Assembly (NCBI GenBank): GCA_935421135.1
Contig: OW285196.1
Coordinates: forward strand, 3,009,001-3,073,000
Reading direction: 5' to 3'
Length of the DNA stretch: 64,000 bases
DNA from: Bugulina stolonifera
Taxonomy: Eukaryota; Bryozoa; Gymnolaemata; Cheilostomatida; Bugulidae
The translations under genes and the position numbers were made by a program. The notes beneath the pieces are model-generated. The model was not told the DNA's origin. It saw nothing but the letters and a program-made list of their open reading frames with translations, and searched no databases. This document shows, piece by piece, positions 33,701 to 44,879 of this stretch (positions are counted from its first letter, which is position 1; each line of letters opens with the position of its first letter).

Positions 33701-36700
33701 AGAAAGTAAACATTCGGGTTATGCTTGATATCTGAGAGTCTAGTCTAGTAGTAAGACATATACATGGGTTTGAGTATTTAGTACAATTACATGGGTAACC
33801 TAGATGCCGCTGCCGTAGCAACCACATCAGTCAGGGAACTGCTCCTGTCTGTGCATGCGAAATCTGAATTAAATTATTTTTGCGAAAATTTTGAAACAAT
33901 TTAGGAATTCTGTGGAGGTGAATTATATCATAGTGTTATGTTCTAGACTATGGTAGGCAACACATATATTATAATACAGTTAGTTTATATAATGCAGATA
34001 GCACATAAATTATAATATACACGTATTGTACGGAAATACTGTGGTACATATGGTAATATAGATAGCACATATAATATAGATAGCACATAATCTGTAGATA
34101 GCATTTATACATGTAATTTAGATTGCACATATAATATAGTCGATAGTACATACTACATTGTATATAATACAGATATTACATTTAATATAGTCGATAGTAC
34201 ATACTACATTATATAATACAGATATCACATATGATATAGTCGATAGTACATATGCTACAAAATTAACTGCTAGAATCTGGTTTATACATTTCAGGAGTTC
34301 AAACAGCAGGTTGCCCACTCGGAGTTGGAAAGGGGTCACATTCAATTAGTAAAAGGTCATTAGAAGATCACCAAGCGGCTGAGCATGTGCTGGACATTTA
34401 CTCTGATTTGGTAGCAGAACATGGGTAAGTAACTATTTATATTTCTACCACACTATTACGCTATGCTGTAGAAATAGTACTGCAACCAATCATCTCAGAA
34501 ATTATAGTAAGTGTTGGAGCAGCCGTGGCCGAGTGGTTAGAATGCTGGACATTTATGCTGAAGGGTCCAGTTCCAGGTCCAGGTGTTGGAGTAAATCAAT
34601 GGCCAATTTTACAAAAGTGCACTCATTTTGGTGTCATTTACAGTAAAACAGCATAGTACAATGCGCATTTTGCACAATTTAATAACATTGCAATTCTGTT
34701 CCTTCACTGGTTGGTCTACATTGTAAGTTAACAGATGATATAAACTAATATTTGGAGTTATATGGTCTTGCCTTGATAAAGCACAGGCATAACTGATAAG
34801 CAACTTCTATCTCTAGGGTATTATTGATTACAATGTATAGTTCACTCAACTAGACCTGTGCTGACTTGCTTTCTGTAAACTACATTAACATTTCCATCAT
34901 ATTTAAAATATTATAACAATAGAATCTCATTGATTTTCAAACACTATAATGTATATTATATATTGTATAGGCCTACATGGCAACCGGTGCTACTGTTCCT
35001 CACCAAAACATCCGTTGGAATGTTTTCTTAGTACTAAAAATCTGTCATTGAAATCGGAAATATCAAATAGACAGTGAAGTGAATGCAACAAGTGGAGATG
35101 ACTCTAGTCAACATAGATTATACTACAAATGTATATATTATAACCAGTTTACTACAGTTGCATGTTATAATGCTTACATCACTGGATTTGAAGGCTCTAC
35201 ATACTTGTAAAAAGATTACATTGAGTAATGCTATCATCCTGTTTTCTTTATGTAATGAGGTCGTATACATCATGGAGTTATTATATGGCTAGAATGACAC
35301 CAGGTTATTGCACAAGACAGTACAGTGTAGACTATACAACACAAGTAAAGAAAGCATAGTATCCAATATAATATTAATACTATAAACGAAAATCAGTATA
35401 GTACACTATATGTATGCATACTATATGTATGAGAGAAGAAAACACACCTTCTATTATAATCATTGTGTTTATTTTTACGTAAATTTCAAACCTCGTTCCT
35501 CTGATTTAAATTGTCACCTTCTGCCAATAGCAAATATTATTACAACGGGCTATTTACTGCATACACACAGAGTTTAGTTCAATTGGACTAGTCTCCATTA
35601 TATTACCTTTCACCTGTCACTAACTTCGGTACTGTGACCAACACCCAGTAACAAGAAGTGTTATACAACGGAAAAAGAATCATATTGATCATTTAGTAGG
35701 TTTCTGAGACCCTCTTGGTCTATCCACAACCACCTGCTGTGAATGTCTTGGTCTATCCATAGTTACCTGCTGTGAATGTCTTGGTATGTCAGAGGCTACC
35801 TGCTGTGAATGTCTAGGTCTACCTGAGGCCACCTGCTGTGAATGTCTAGGTCTGTCTCTCAGGGGCTACCTGTTGTGAATGTCTAGGTCTGTCAGGGGCC
35901 ACCTGCTGTGAATGTCTAGGTCTGTCAGGGGCTACCTGCTGTGAATGTCTAGGTCTATCTGAGGCCACTTGCTGTGAATGCCTTGGTCGATTATCGCTCA
36001 TTTTTGTGTATATTTAGAGTACCAACGGCTCGAAATTTAGTGAAGAGGTCTGTGGATTTTAGACAATTGAACTGTCAAGATGGATGGGCACCATGTGATC
36101 ACCTTTACAAATACAGATCAATAGTGAGTATAGCTACTGACAAACTACTACTAGCCAGTAGCAACAGTCTTGTGTTAAATGGTATTCCAGTTTTATTGAT
36201 TGACTCAGATGGTCTTTTTATTGATATGTAGTCATGAAAACCGGCACCGCACGTAGCCTGAGAGGTACTAGTTAATAACTTATATTCAGTTGTTTTATAT
36301 CGATGAAACAAAGTGAAGGCCTTGAGTGTTACATGGAACACGCACTAGTATTTGCTTATGGTCAAGGTCATATATATGGTTTTTCCCATAGAGATAACTC
36401 TATGGTTTTTCCAACATCGAGAGGACAGGAAGTCTGCCATTGTTGTTATCGTCATGAGCAAAGAGGATCAAAGAAGTCTATGTGATGTGAAGAATTTTCT
36501 GTTTCTCTTTTATTCTAATTTATACTTGCAGGCTTTATTCTGCTTTTGTTTGACTCGTTATATTGTACATCAAATTTTTCCATAAATGAATGCATTGCAT
36601 GTATATTATCTGGATAGAAATCAAAACAATCGCAATGGAACAGAGCACTCATCACATGACTCGACATGAAAACCCTGCTTTTTGTGACTTGATTTATATT

Positions 36701-39700
36701 TATTTTGCTTTGGGTAAATTTGAATTTTGTGTAAAAAATTTCCCCTGTTAATTATGCAATGTCATAAATGTATTAATATAGTAATTTATTTGGAATTTTC
36801 TAAGTAAAAATTAGTCAATAATAATTAAATACCAAGTTCATGAAATTGAAATTGATTATTTTAACATTATAATTATTGATTTATATGAAGCATTGCAAAT
36901 TTTATTAATTATACTGTATAATATTAGACATAGCATAGCCATAATATTAACAAATAACTAAATGGAAATACTTGACAACTTGTAGTATAAGCCTATTTAA
37001 CTTCTCTGTTTAGACCTGCATAGTTAATCGAACTTTGGTTTTACAGTTTAAGATTTAGGTTACTCTACATTATAACAATCATGCGATGATTATTTGCTGT
37101 TATCATTTTGATTTTTGTCTCTATCTATCCATAAACGTAGGCTATATTTTCCCTATTTTACAGTAGTTTACCTTTGATTTTATTGATTTTAAATTCCCTA
37201 TTTGTTAGACTACTTCATTGTCTTCAATAGGGCCTATTCTTTGAAGTTGCTAATTCATGGGCAACTGCATTGAATCTACCAATGATTTTACAATGTAAAT
37301 GCATTATTCCTAGCTATTTGTAATTAAGTTATGGTAGCTCGAACTGGGTAAGACAAGTAGCATGGTTAATTTTTCTGAGTAACTTGAGCTGCTGGGAGTG
37401 GGAGAGAGTAGGCCTACAATCTGTGATTCACCTAAGGCTGCAAGGGAAGTGGCTTAGTAGGTTTGGTGTCTTCATGTTATAATAACCAATGATGCAATAC
37501 AAGCCAAAGTTAACCTAAAGGACTGATGCACCATATTTCCTGGATCAGTGGGACAATATTGAAGTAAATTCAACTAGATGTAGGCTAATTGTATGTCCTA
37601 CAGATTACCTGGCAACTTTTTCATAGTAGTACAATGGATTGTAGACAAAAACTTGCATTTGAGAAGCTATCCATGTGGATTATTATAATAATAATTCACA
37701 TCGATAGCTTCTCAAATGCAAGTTTTTGTTTACATTTCATTGTATCATAATATTCTCATTTCCCTCTCTACATTATCTGTCGTTTATTTAACTTGCAGGA
37801 CGGTAGATGTAATAACCTAGATCATCCAGCATGGGGCGCTGCATTGGTTCCCCAGCTACGATATGCACCTTCTGTCTATAGTGATGATGTTGGGGCACCA
37901 AGGCTATATACGGCTAATGGTAGGGCAACTCATTGTTATAATGGCTGCTGGCTGCTGTTTTCTCACTTTGAAAAGTGTAATTGTAGATCATTTCATGAGA
38001 ATATGTTAGAGTGATACTCGGAGCTCATAGCTATAGAGAATGTTCGTCTGAGTGTCCTGCTCAATGTAACTTTATACTTCTGAATGCAAGTCACAGCTTG
38101 TCTAGCTGAAACTGTCTCAATCTAAAAATATGCTTCATAGGTTTTAAGGCTGTTGATGGCAACTAATGCTGTTCATGTTTGTATATCTGAAACAATAGGT
38201 GACTGTCTTCCATCTGCCCGCAATGTCTCTAAGATGGTACACATGTCCTCACCAACCCCTCAGAAGGTCTCCGGTACTCGCAGTCACATGCTAATGTTGT
38301 GGGGACAATTCATAGACCATGATATCACTCTTACCCCACAACGACAGACTCTCACTTCCTGTTGTACGTATGAAGGCGTGTGGAGAGATAGTCTGAACAC
38401 TGGGTGAGCATTGCGTATTACTACCTTGTGTCTATCAATTGTTTGCCCGATGTCTTTAAAATACTTTTATAAGGCAAATGAAGTAGAACCAAATTACCAA
38501 AACTGATTGCATAGTAAAATTATTTTAATAATAATAATAATATTATTAATATAATAATAATAATAATAATAGACATTTACATGTAGCTATAGTAGTTACA
38601 TTATTATTAAATATTTCTATTGCAATACTTGGAACTGCTGTAACTATGTATAAGGTAATTGTTAATGTTTTAGTAAATGTCAGTCGAAGACCTCTTCTAG
38701 TGCTGTTCGACAGAGGTTAAGGACATTGAGCTCCAACAGAGATAGACAATCTAGAAGATTGGTGGACCAACAGAGGTACATTGCTGGCAGTAGTTTGTTA
38801 CTAGGCATGTACCATGTATCTAACTTGTGGTAGTATTCAACCGTAGTATTATTTATCAATTTATATGGTAGCAGTGCAGTCAGCACCTACACGTATATCA
38901 TCCAGTCACAATTTACTTTATTTTTAGAATGATTTTTTTGTGCTACGGTGTATCTACATGACGTACATGTTTTAGTAATTTGTACCGTTATTAATTTTTT
39001 TGTTTCTACACTTTGGGTGATATTTTATTGGTGTAAACTGCTAATATATTTCATTGATTTAAGCAGTAATGGTAGATGACATCTAGAGTATGCTGCTATT
39101 ATTATAGGTTGTCATCTGATGTATGTATGGGGCTAGAGGTTGATGATGATACTTTTGGGTTTGGACATACTTGCATTGATTTCCAAAGATCTGTTGCAGT
39201 GCCCTCTAGCAGTTGTGATTTGGGTAGGTGACGCATTGTGAGCCTTGTTGTATTATATAGTGGTCGCTTATTTACACTGTATGGTAGCTCTTACCTACAT
39301 GCATGTTGTGGTTGGTATTTATGTTGTCTGTAGTAGCTACTAGTGTTGCTTTTATAGAATTAGCAGTCAGAGCCGAACCGCTAGCTCCAGCAAAGGATAG
39401 TCTGTTGTTTTAGCATGATGCTATGGTTATTATACATTTCATACTTCTATTAAGACGCTGATACTACATGATTGTATTACCTCAGGCATCAGAGAGCAGA
39501 TCAATCAGGTTACAGCATTTATAGATGGCAGCCATATCTATGGGTCTACTGAGATCATAGCCAAAGAACTTAGAACGCAGGTAAATGGTACACTGAATAC
39601 CAGTGGGCACAACTTTTTACCTCCAGAAGACGATAGCCACCAGGAACTGTATAGTGAGTGCGTGAAGGGTGCTCCGCCGGAGTACTGCTTTAAAGCTGGT

Positions 39701-42700
39701 GAGTAGATATTCCTCACCAGAACTATACACTTGCAATAAGGTGTGTCTGTGATTTGGAGTTGTCCTGTCTTATATTTAATGTGAAACAGGAAACATGAGG
39801 CTGTTGTTGAACGAGTCATGAGGAATACAGTGTGTAGATATGAAACCATCTTATGTTAGTGCTGAACTGTATGACACTTTATGACATTTCATAATATACA
39901 GCCAGCTCTGCCTTCAATAATGCTGCATATACTGCATATAATTACATGTATGATGTACATGTAGGCCGATTATATAGGTACTACTTGATGTCTGTGCTAT
40001 TCTACAAAGTACACTAGTCGATGATTGCTGTTAGATTTCTAGTAGTAACTTGCTTACTCTTCTTAACACAGCTAATGGCCCAGGTGGCATTTGAATCCTC
40101 AACCTCTACGTCAATGTGTACATGGGTATTCTACATAGTCTGTGATTATATAGTCAGAGTGCAATATGTACTCAGATATGTATATACATTGTACTTTTAT
40201 ATGTTTAACAGGGGATATCCGAGTCAATGTACAGCCAGGACTGTCTTCTATTCACACATTATTTATGAATGAACACAACAGAATAGCTGCCATACTTGCT
40301 CAGCAAGTACCACCAGGCATAAATGTATGTACTTGATTCTCTTGTGGTTAATGGCATGTGTTGATGTATGTGTATGTGTATGAGGCTTTAGTATACTGTA
40401 CCATGTACATTCAAATCGTCAGTTACTAATGACTATCTATACTTTTTAAAATCATCAGTTTAGCTTTGATAGCGGTCAATATATCTTCAATACCAGTCAG
40501 AGTACAGTCCTGTCCCTTTAATATTAGAGAGTATACAGTTCTGTCCCTTTAATATTAGAGAGTATACAGTTCTGTCTCTTTAATATTAGAGAGTATACAG
40601 TCCTGTCCCTTTAATATTAGAGAGTATACAGTCCTGTCCCTTTAATATTAGAGAGTATACAGTCCTGTCCCTTTAATATTAAAGAGTATACAGTTCTGTC
40701 CCTTTAATATTAAAGAGTATACAGTTCTGCCCTTTTAACATTCGTGACTCGTATTTCAGAATGCGGATGAGTTCATATACCAGGAAACAAGGAGGATAAT
40801 TGGCGCTGTGCTGCAACATATAACATACACAGAATTCCTGCCCATCTTACTGGGAAATGCAGTGAGTATATTTGGCTGTGAACATGACTGTCTACTCTAT
40901 AATTGTCTTGCTGTCAGCTATCTTGGTTTAACTAGCATGTCATTTTTCAATTGAAAATTTGAACATACATTATGCATATGCATATAGGTACACAATGTAC
41001 ATGTATGTACGTTTCAGAGATCTTAGATATGTGTGGTAAAACTAGGTAGTTAGTTTACTTACAGTCAATTTTCATAGTTTGTCGGTAAACCAGTCGGTCT
41101 GCCAGTCAGTCAATCAGTCAGTCAGTCAGTCAGTCAGTCAGTCAGTCAGTCAGTCAGTTAATTAGTCAGTCAATCAGTCAGTCAGTTTGCCGCTCAATCT
41201 CTCTCCATCATAATCAATTTCACTTAGTTATCAAATTCATTCATAGTCAGTTATAATTGGTCAGTCAATCACTCTTTAGCATTAATTACAGAACATGAGG
41301 AAATATAATCTACTCCACAACAAAATAAAGAGAAATAAGCAAAAGTACAGTTCTCAGCATCAGCCTGGAATCAGAAACGAGTTTTCCACCTTTGCGTTCA
41401 GAGTTGGCCACAGTCTCGTACCAGAAGGCTTGGTGCCAACTGACGCTAGTTATGCCAAACACGGTAGTGGAATGTCATCGTAAGTACTGATTAACCAGCT
41501 AGCTAGAGTTAGATGTTGATTTTCTGTTGTATGAAATCACCGCCTCAATAAGAAAAAGTTGTAGATTTCCTTGTACATGTATAATTAATGTTGGTAGCTG
41601 CGATTATTATGCTGTTCTTGCCTATCCTATACAATAGCTGCCGTTAAACCTGGAGTTGATTCCAATAACTTTTTATCTATATTTTAGATTTGACAATCTA
41701 TTGATGAGCCCACACCTGGTCTACCAGTATGGAGTTGGTGATGTATTGAGGGGCGTCATAGCTGAGCCCGCTAAGCAGCCAAGTCCCCAGCTTAGTCATC
41801 ATCTAGAGAAAGCTTTTAGACACTCTAACAGAACAGTTGGAGGTTTAGACCTCGCTGCTGTGAACATTCAACGCGGTAGAGATCATGGTACTCCAAGTAA
41901 GTAAGAGTAAAACCCAGTTAGTCTATTTTATAGGAATTGAAGCTAAGTTGTACTGTTAAAGTTCATTTCCAAACTGTGGACTGTGAACTTTCAGTGTTGG
42001 GATTTATGGACATGGTGTAGTACTCCTAAACTATTTTCTTCAATTTATGTTCTGCTACTTGTGTATTTCATAGTAAGCAATGGTGGTGAAAATGGGATAA
42101 AAAGTTGAATTTAATAATATTTAATGTGTTCCTTAACTTACAGGTTACACAATGATGAGAAAGTACTGCAGACTACCGGTACCAAAGACTTTTGCTGATT
42201 TAGACATGGTTGATGAGAACAAAGAGAGACTGAGTCGAGTGTATCAGTGAGTGACTCACCAAATGCATACACGTCTGCACATGTGTACTGCCTAGTAGCA
42301 TTCTGTGAGCACGTCTGCACAGGTGTACTGCATAGTAGCATTCTGTGAGCACGTCTGCACATGTGTACTGCATAGTAGCATTCTGTGAGCACGTCTGCAC
42401 ATGTGTACTGCATAGTAGCATTCTGTGAGCACATCTGCATATGCGTACTACATGTGTACATAGTAGCATTATGTGAGCACGTCTGCACATGTATATGTAT
42501 TAGTAAACCTTTGATTCACTTGGTGAAAGGTGAGAAACATGAACATGTGCAACTGTAAGACCCAAGACATCCTAACCAACTCGCTATTAGTAATGAATAT
42601 TTGCTGGTGGCAATAATAAAATCAGCTTTGAGGTCGAGACATGTGCTGTGGGTATACTAGTCTCTCTAGGTACATACAGGGTTGAACAATTTTGGTACAA

Positions 42701-43732
42701 AATCAATGCTTTTCGTCCAAATAGTTAATATATGTTGCAATACACTTTCAGATCCGTAGAGGATATAGATGCATGGACTGGTGCTGTGAGTGAGCGAAGG
42801 GTACCTGGTGCAATGGTGGGCAGACTCAATGCCTGTATTATTGGCAGACAGTTCAGATCTCTCAGAAAAGGAGACAGATTCTGGTACGAGTTCCAGCAGC
42901 CCAGAGTGGGGTTCACTACAGGTGCGTAATGGTTGGGTGCAGGGAATGATAAGAGGGGTTCACCCCAACTACTGATCTGGGTATGCAAGAAAATATAAAA
43001 GAAGCTCACTGCATGTGTGTGATGAGTGAATATAGGGTGAGCACCCTGTTCTTGAGGGTAACAGAGTTTCATTTTGTTGGCTTTTTTCACCAACATGAAG
43101 CTTGTAGAGGCAACAGAAATTGGGTTTCAAGTGGAAGAGATCAGGTCGTGTTCCAACAGTAGTGCGTGGGAACTGAGCCTCAAACTTTGAGATCTAGAGA
43201 TAAACACATTAACTACTGCACTATCCTTCCGCCCTTCATACTCTAAGGATATGAGTAGGGATGGCTACAGGCTATGATAGTGGTTGGGAGTAGTGGATGC
43301 AGACGTTTTCATTGTCTGGTCTAGACAAGTACAGTTCTTAGTGGAATTCTATACGGTTTTCTCAATATGAATGAATATTTCGAAGCTCGTTCATTGCAAT
43401 TAACAACAAACTTCACCTTAAACTGCGGTGGTGTTGATAGTACGTAATAAAGTCAACAGTGTTATAGTCATGTTGTGTCAACTCTCCACTATCTAATCTA
43501 CTGGTGAATGAGTTGTCCCCCTCTGTATCACGTTGTGTTTCACTGTCATGTTACAGGTCAACTAGAGGAGTTGTATAACGCCAGTCTAGCCAAGATACTG
43601 TGTAACAACTTAGATATGGCCACTGTCCAACCCAAAGTCTTCTATCTTGTTCAGTGGAATCAATTAGAGAACGGCAGAGTACCATGTGACCAGATACCTG
43701 GCATTGACCTCTCTAACTGGTTCAATAAGTGA
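27712..43732 (+). CDS. Secreted animal heme peroxidase, 16 exons, 740 aa
   Basis: Exons: 27712-27772, 30035-30142, 34295-34424, 36018-36123, 37799-37919, 38199-38403, 38674-38775, 39108-39223, 39486-39698, 40212-40324, 40760-40861, 41292-41479, 41688-41896, 42144-42246, 42752-42921, 43557-43732 (2223 nt). Exon 1 is a signal peptide. The peroxidase domain runs from [10 protein letters not shown] (about residue 139) to near the end. Distal GQFIDHD has Gln212, Asp215 and His216; the calcium loop T-x-F-x-D-x-S is at 326-332; catalytic Arg391 lies in GDIR; proximal His499 is in FRVGHSL; Asn525 is in FDN. It oxidises substrates with H2O2 via heme in the extracellular or secretory space. The Glu and Met that bond heme in mammalian enzymes are Val394 and Gln395 here. 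Ig, LRR and von Willebrand modules are absent, so it is not peroxidasin. Basic sites (VKRS) in the N-terminal region suggest a propeptide. A KGD tripeptide is at 665-667. Confidence 0.93.
27865..27975 (+). mobile_element. SINE 3' portion, tRNA-derived family
   Basis: GGATTCAAACCCTAGTCAG resembles a B box. It is followed by a tail with GCTCAAAAAATAAATTCTTT. The same order occurs at 61990-62085, and a related tail at 7850-7935 inside an hAT element. It is located in peroxidase intron 1. Confidence 0.5.
28286..28600. repeat. 38-bp minisatellite in peroxidase intron 1
   Basis: About eight imperfect copies of a 38-bp unit (ACTCTCACTGTACCCTACTA, then CCATGTTATACAGTATGG). The ORF spanning it is a repeat artefact. 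Confidence 0.85.
29037..29091. repeat. Near-perfect 55-bp palindrome
   Basis: Arms TTGACCACAGAATTTGTACT and AGTACAAATTCTGTGGTCAA are separated by an AT-rich centre that is itself self-complementary (AATAAAATTTATT). It could form a long hairpin or cruciform, or be a minimal fold-back element. It is located in peroxidase intron 1. Confidence 0.9.
32803..33640. repeat. 32-bp minisatellite, about 26 copies
   Basis: Highly homogeneous 32-bp unit (TATAATATATCTACTCTATA, then GTCATGTACAGG) in peroxidase intron 2. Nearly all copies are identical, with isolated changes such as ACTC for AGTC in the first units, CTTTA for CTCTA, and a GTCACG copy. This suggests recent expansion or ongoing homogenisation. 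Confidence 0.95.
34133..34252. repeat. About 52-bp tandem repeat before peroxidase exon 3
   Basis: Two and a half units carrying ATATAGTCGATAGTACATAC and TATATAATACAGATAT. It ends about 45 bp before the exon 3 acceptor at 34295. Confidence 0.8.
34515..34600 (+). mobile_element. tRNA-like SINE head or tRNA pseudogene
   Basis: GCAGCCGTGGCCGAGTGGTTA is a typical tRNA-Ser/Leu-type start with an A box. The anticodon region and B box (GGTCCAGTTCC) are degenerate and no acceptor stem closes. It is most likely a SINE head or tRNA pseudogene rather than a working tRNA. It lies in peroxidase intron 3. Confidence 0.5.
35689..36001 (-). pseudogene. Frameshifted repeat ORF on a 33-bp minisatellite (hypothetical)
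   Basis: The plus strand is a minisatellite of about nine units near 33 bp. The minus strand starts with ATG ([11 protein letters not shown]) in an A-rich context. It repeats an 11-residue unit of the form [11 protein letters not shown] and ends PRGSQKPTK followed by TGA. One 4-nt insertion near 35855-35862 breaks the frame in the middle and brings an early TAG; without it the frame would be 102 codons plus stop. The plus strand has stops in every unit. It sits antisense in peroxidase intron 3, starting 17 bp from the exon 4 acceptor. It may be only a fortuitous frame of a repeat, and no function is proposed. Confidence 0.35.
35710..35998. repeat. 33-bp minisatellite in peroxidase intron 3
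   Basis: About nine units built on CCACCTGCTGTGAATGTCTA then GGTCTGTCAGGGG, with unit lengths kept near 33 bp apart from one 4-nt insertion. It ends about 20 bp before the exon 4 start. Confidence 0.9.
36124..37631. other. Peroxidase intron 4, no gene
   Basis: AT-rich intron. Contains a 20-bp palindrome CCATAGAGATAACTCTATGG at about 36388-36407. The short ORFs here are unsupported. Confidence 0.4.
37632..37742. mobile_element. 111-bp fold-back MITE with TA flanks
   Basis: Nearly complete inverted repeat: CAATG ends, arms ACAAAAACTTGCATTTGAGA and its complement, and an AT-rich loop. TA lies on both sides (37630-37631 and 37743-37744), as in Tc1/mariner-type MITEs. It sits 57 bp before the exon 5 start of the peroxidase gene. 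Confidence 0.8.
40499..40737. repeat. 31-bp minisatellite before peroxidase exon 11
   Basis: About eight copies of a 31-bp unit (GTCCTGTCCCTTTAATATTA, then GAGAGTATACA). The pyrimidine-rich CTGTCCCTTT portion recurs up to about 23 bp from the exon 11 start at 40760, so the repeat supplies much of the acceptor region. Confidence 0.9.
41098..41190. repeat. AGTC tetranucleotide microsatellite
   Basis: About 20 copies of AGTC with a few AATC variants, in peroxidase intron 11, about 100 bp before exon 12. Confidence 0.9.
42272..42488. repeat. 40-bp minisatellite after peroxidase exon 14
   Basis: About five copies of a 40-bp unit (CATAGTAGCATTCTGTGAGC, then ACGTCTGCACATGTGTACTG), starting about 25 bp after the exon 14 donor. 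The minus-strand ORFs through it are repeat artefacts. Confidence 0.9.
43085..43240 (-). mobile_element. tRNA-derived SINE
   Basis: On the minus strand GGATAGTGCAGTAGTTAATG resembles an A box and GGCTCAGTTCCC a B box about 50 nt on, followed by a non-tRNA body. It is located in peroxidase intron 15. It differs from the other SINE family in the window. Confidence 0.55.
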
Positions 43733-44879
43733 CACTATGTTGGTAACAGACAATCAGGTTATAGAGTTGTGGAAGTCAAAGGTTCTTGCTCATTTAAGAT
43801 TCAAATTGAGCAGTAATCATATCAAATGCAGTGCACTTCATAATAATATAAAAGCGTAGTAATTCATATCAAGAGACATACACATTCGGTGTCTTCTAAT
43901 AATTATACATCACTTGATAAATCAACAGAAAATAGTAGTCTGTTGTCTCCCCTGTCTGAGTATAATAATGAGAGGACAACTCTATATTAGTAGTTATAGT
44001 GTTTAGCTTCTGAACTTGTTTTGTTTATTGCTGACAATTATTATTCCTATTCAAATCTATTGCAATGAGTTCTTCGTTGCATTTGAAATAGTTTATGAGC
44101 TCAAATTATACTCGATTCTAGAATTTATTTAATATGGAAATTGTATGTAACACAATATGTAGTATATTTTTGTACTTTTTTAGGTAAGGGAGCCATTATC
44201 ATGCAATAAATTAGTATAAATACTACACAATCTTCCTTCATTCATTTATATTTCAGTCAACAATGGAACTTACTTTCGTATTCAGGTGTTTATACAATTC
44301 CCACCCTGGCTGATTTATTTTACTACTAAGAGTTGTCCTCTCTCTAAGTTTAGAGAGAGGACAACTTTGCATCATTGTATGGTTGATCTGTATGACTGTA
44401 TTGTGTTCAAACGGTGCAATGAAGTGCAAGAACTGAAGCTCCTGCAGTCATACTTGTACATTAGACAGTTTGGAACCATGGCTAGATCGGTACTCAATTC
44501 AAATGATCATGCATAGAATATTCTTTCAGCCGAGCAGTGTTAGATGGCGATGGTTGGTACCTTGTCTGGACAATTATAATATGTATATATCTAGGTGGAG
44601 ACTCTGGCAGTCATATAGCTGCACAATTCTTGAGCTGCCAATGTATAACATATCTTGTACATGTACGAGTATATTATTTACAATTTTATTCATATCAGGA
44701 GTTATCTCCCTTAGACAGTACATTAGATTATTACAATAAACCTTTAATTTGAGTGGAAGAAATAAAACATTAAATACATAAATGACATTACGTTATATAC
44801 CTAAAATTCGTTGTGATCACAGAAATGCAGAAAATAAAATAATATATTTATGGTATAAATAATAAAATTAGTAAAAATT
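43733..44879. other. Convergent 3' spacer, peroxidase and ERICH6-like gene
   Basis: Contains a plus-strand AATAAA at 44205-44210, probably the peroxidase poly(A) signal. A perfect hairpin AGTTGTCCTCTCTCTAA/TTAGAGAGAGGACAACT lies at about 44331-44366. The short ORFs here match nothing recognisable. Confidence 0.5.

Noticed and set aside
34515..34600. Intact tRNA-Ser or tRNA-Leu gene
   Set aside because: The 5' half looks right, but the B box is degenerate and no acceptor stem or normal variable arm closes. It is kept only as a SINE or pseudogene.
42138..42490. Minus-strand Cys-rich repeat ORFs of 116 and 96 codons
   Set aside because: They are readings of the 40-bp minisatellite and the opposite strand of peroxidase exon 14.
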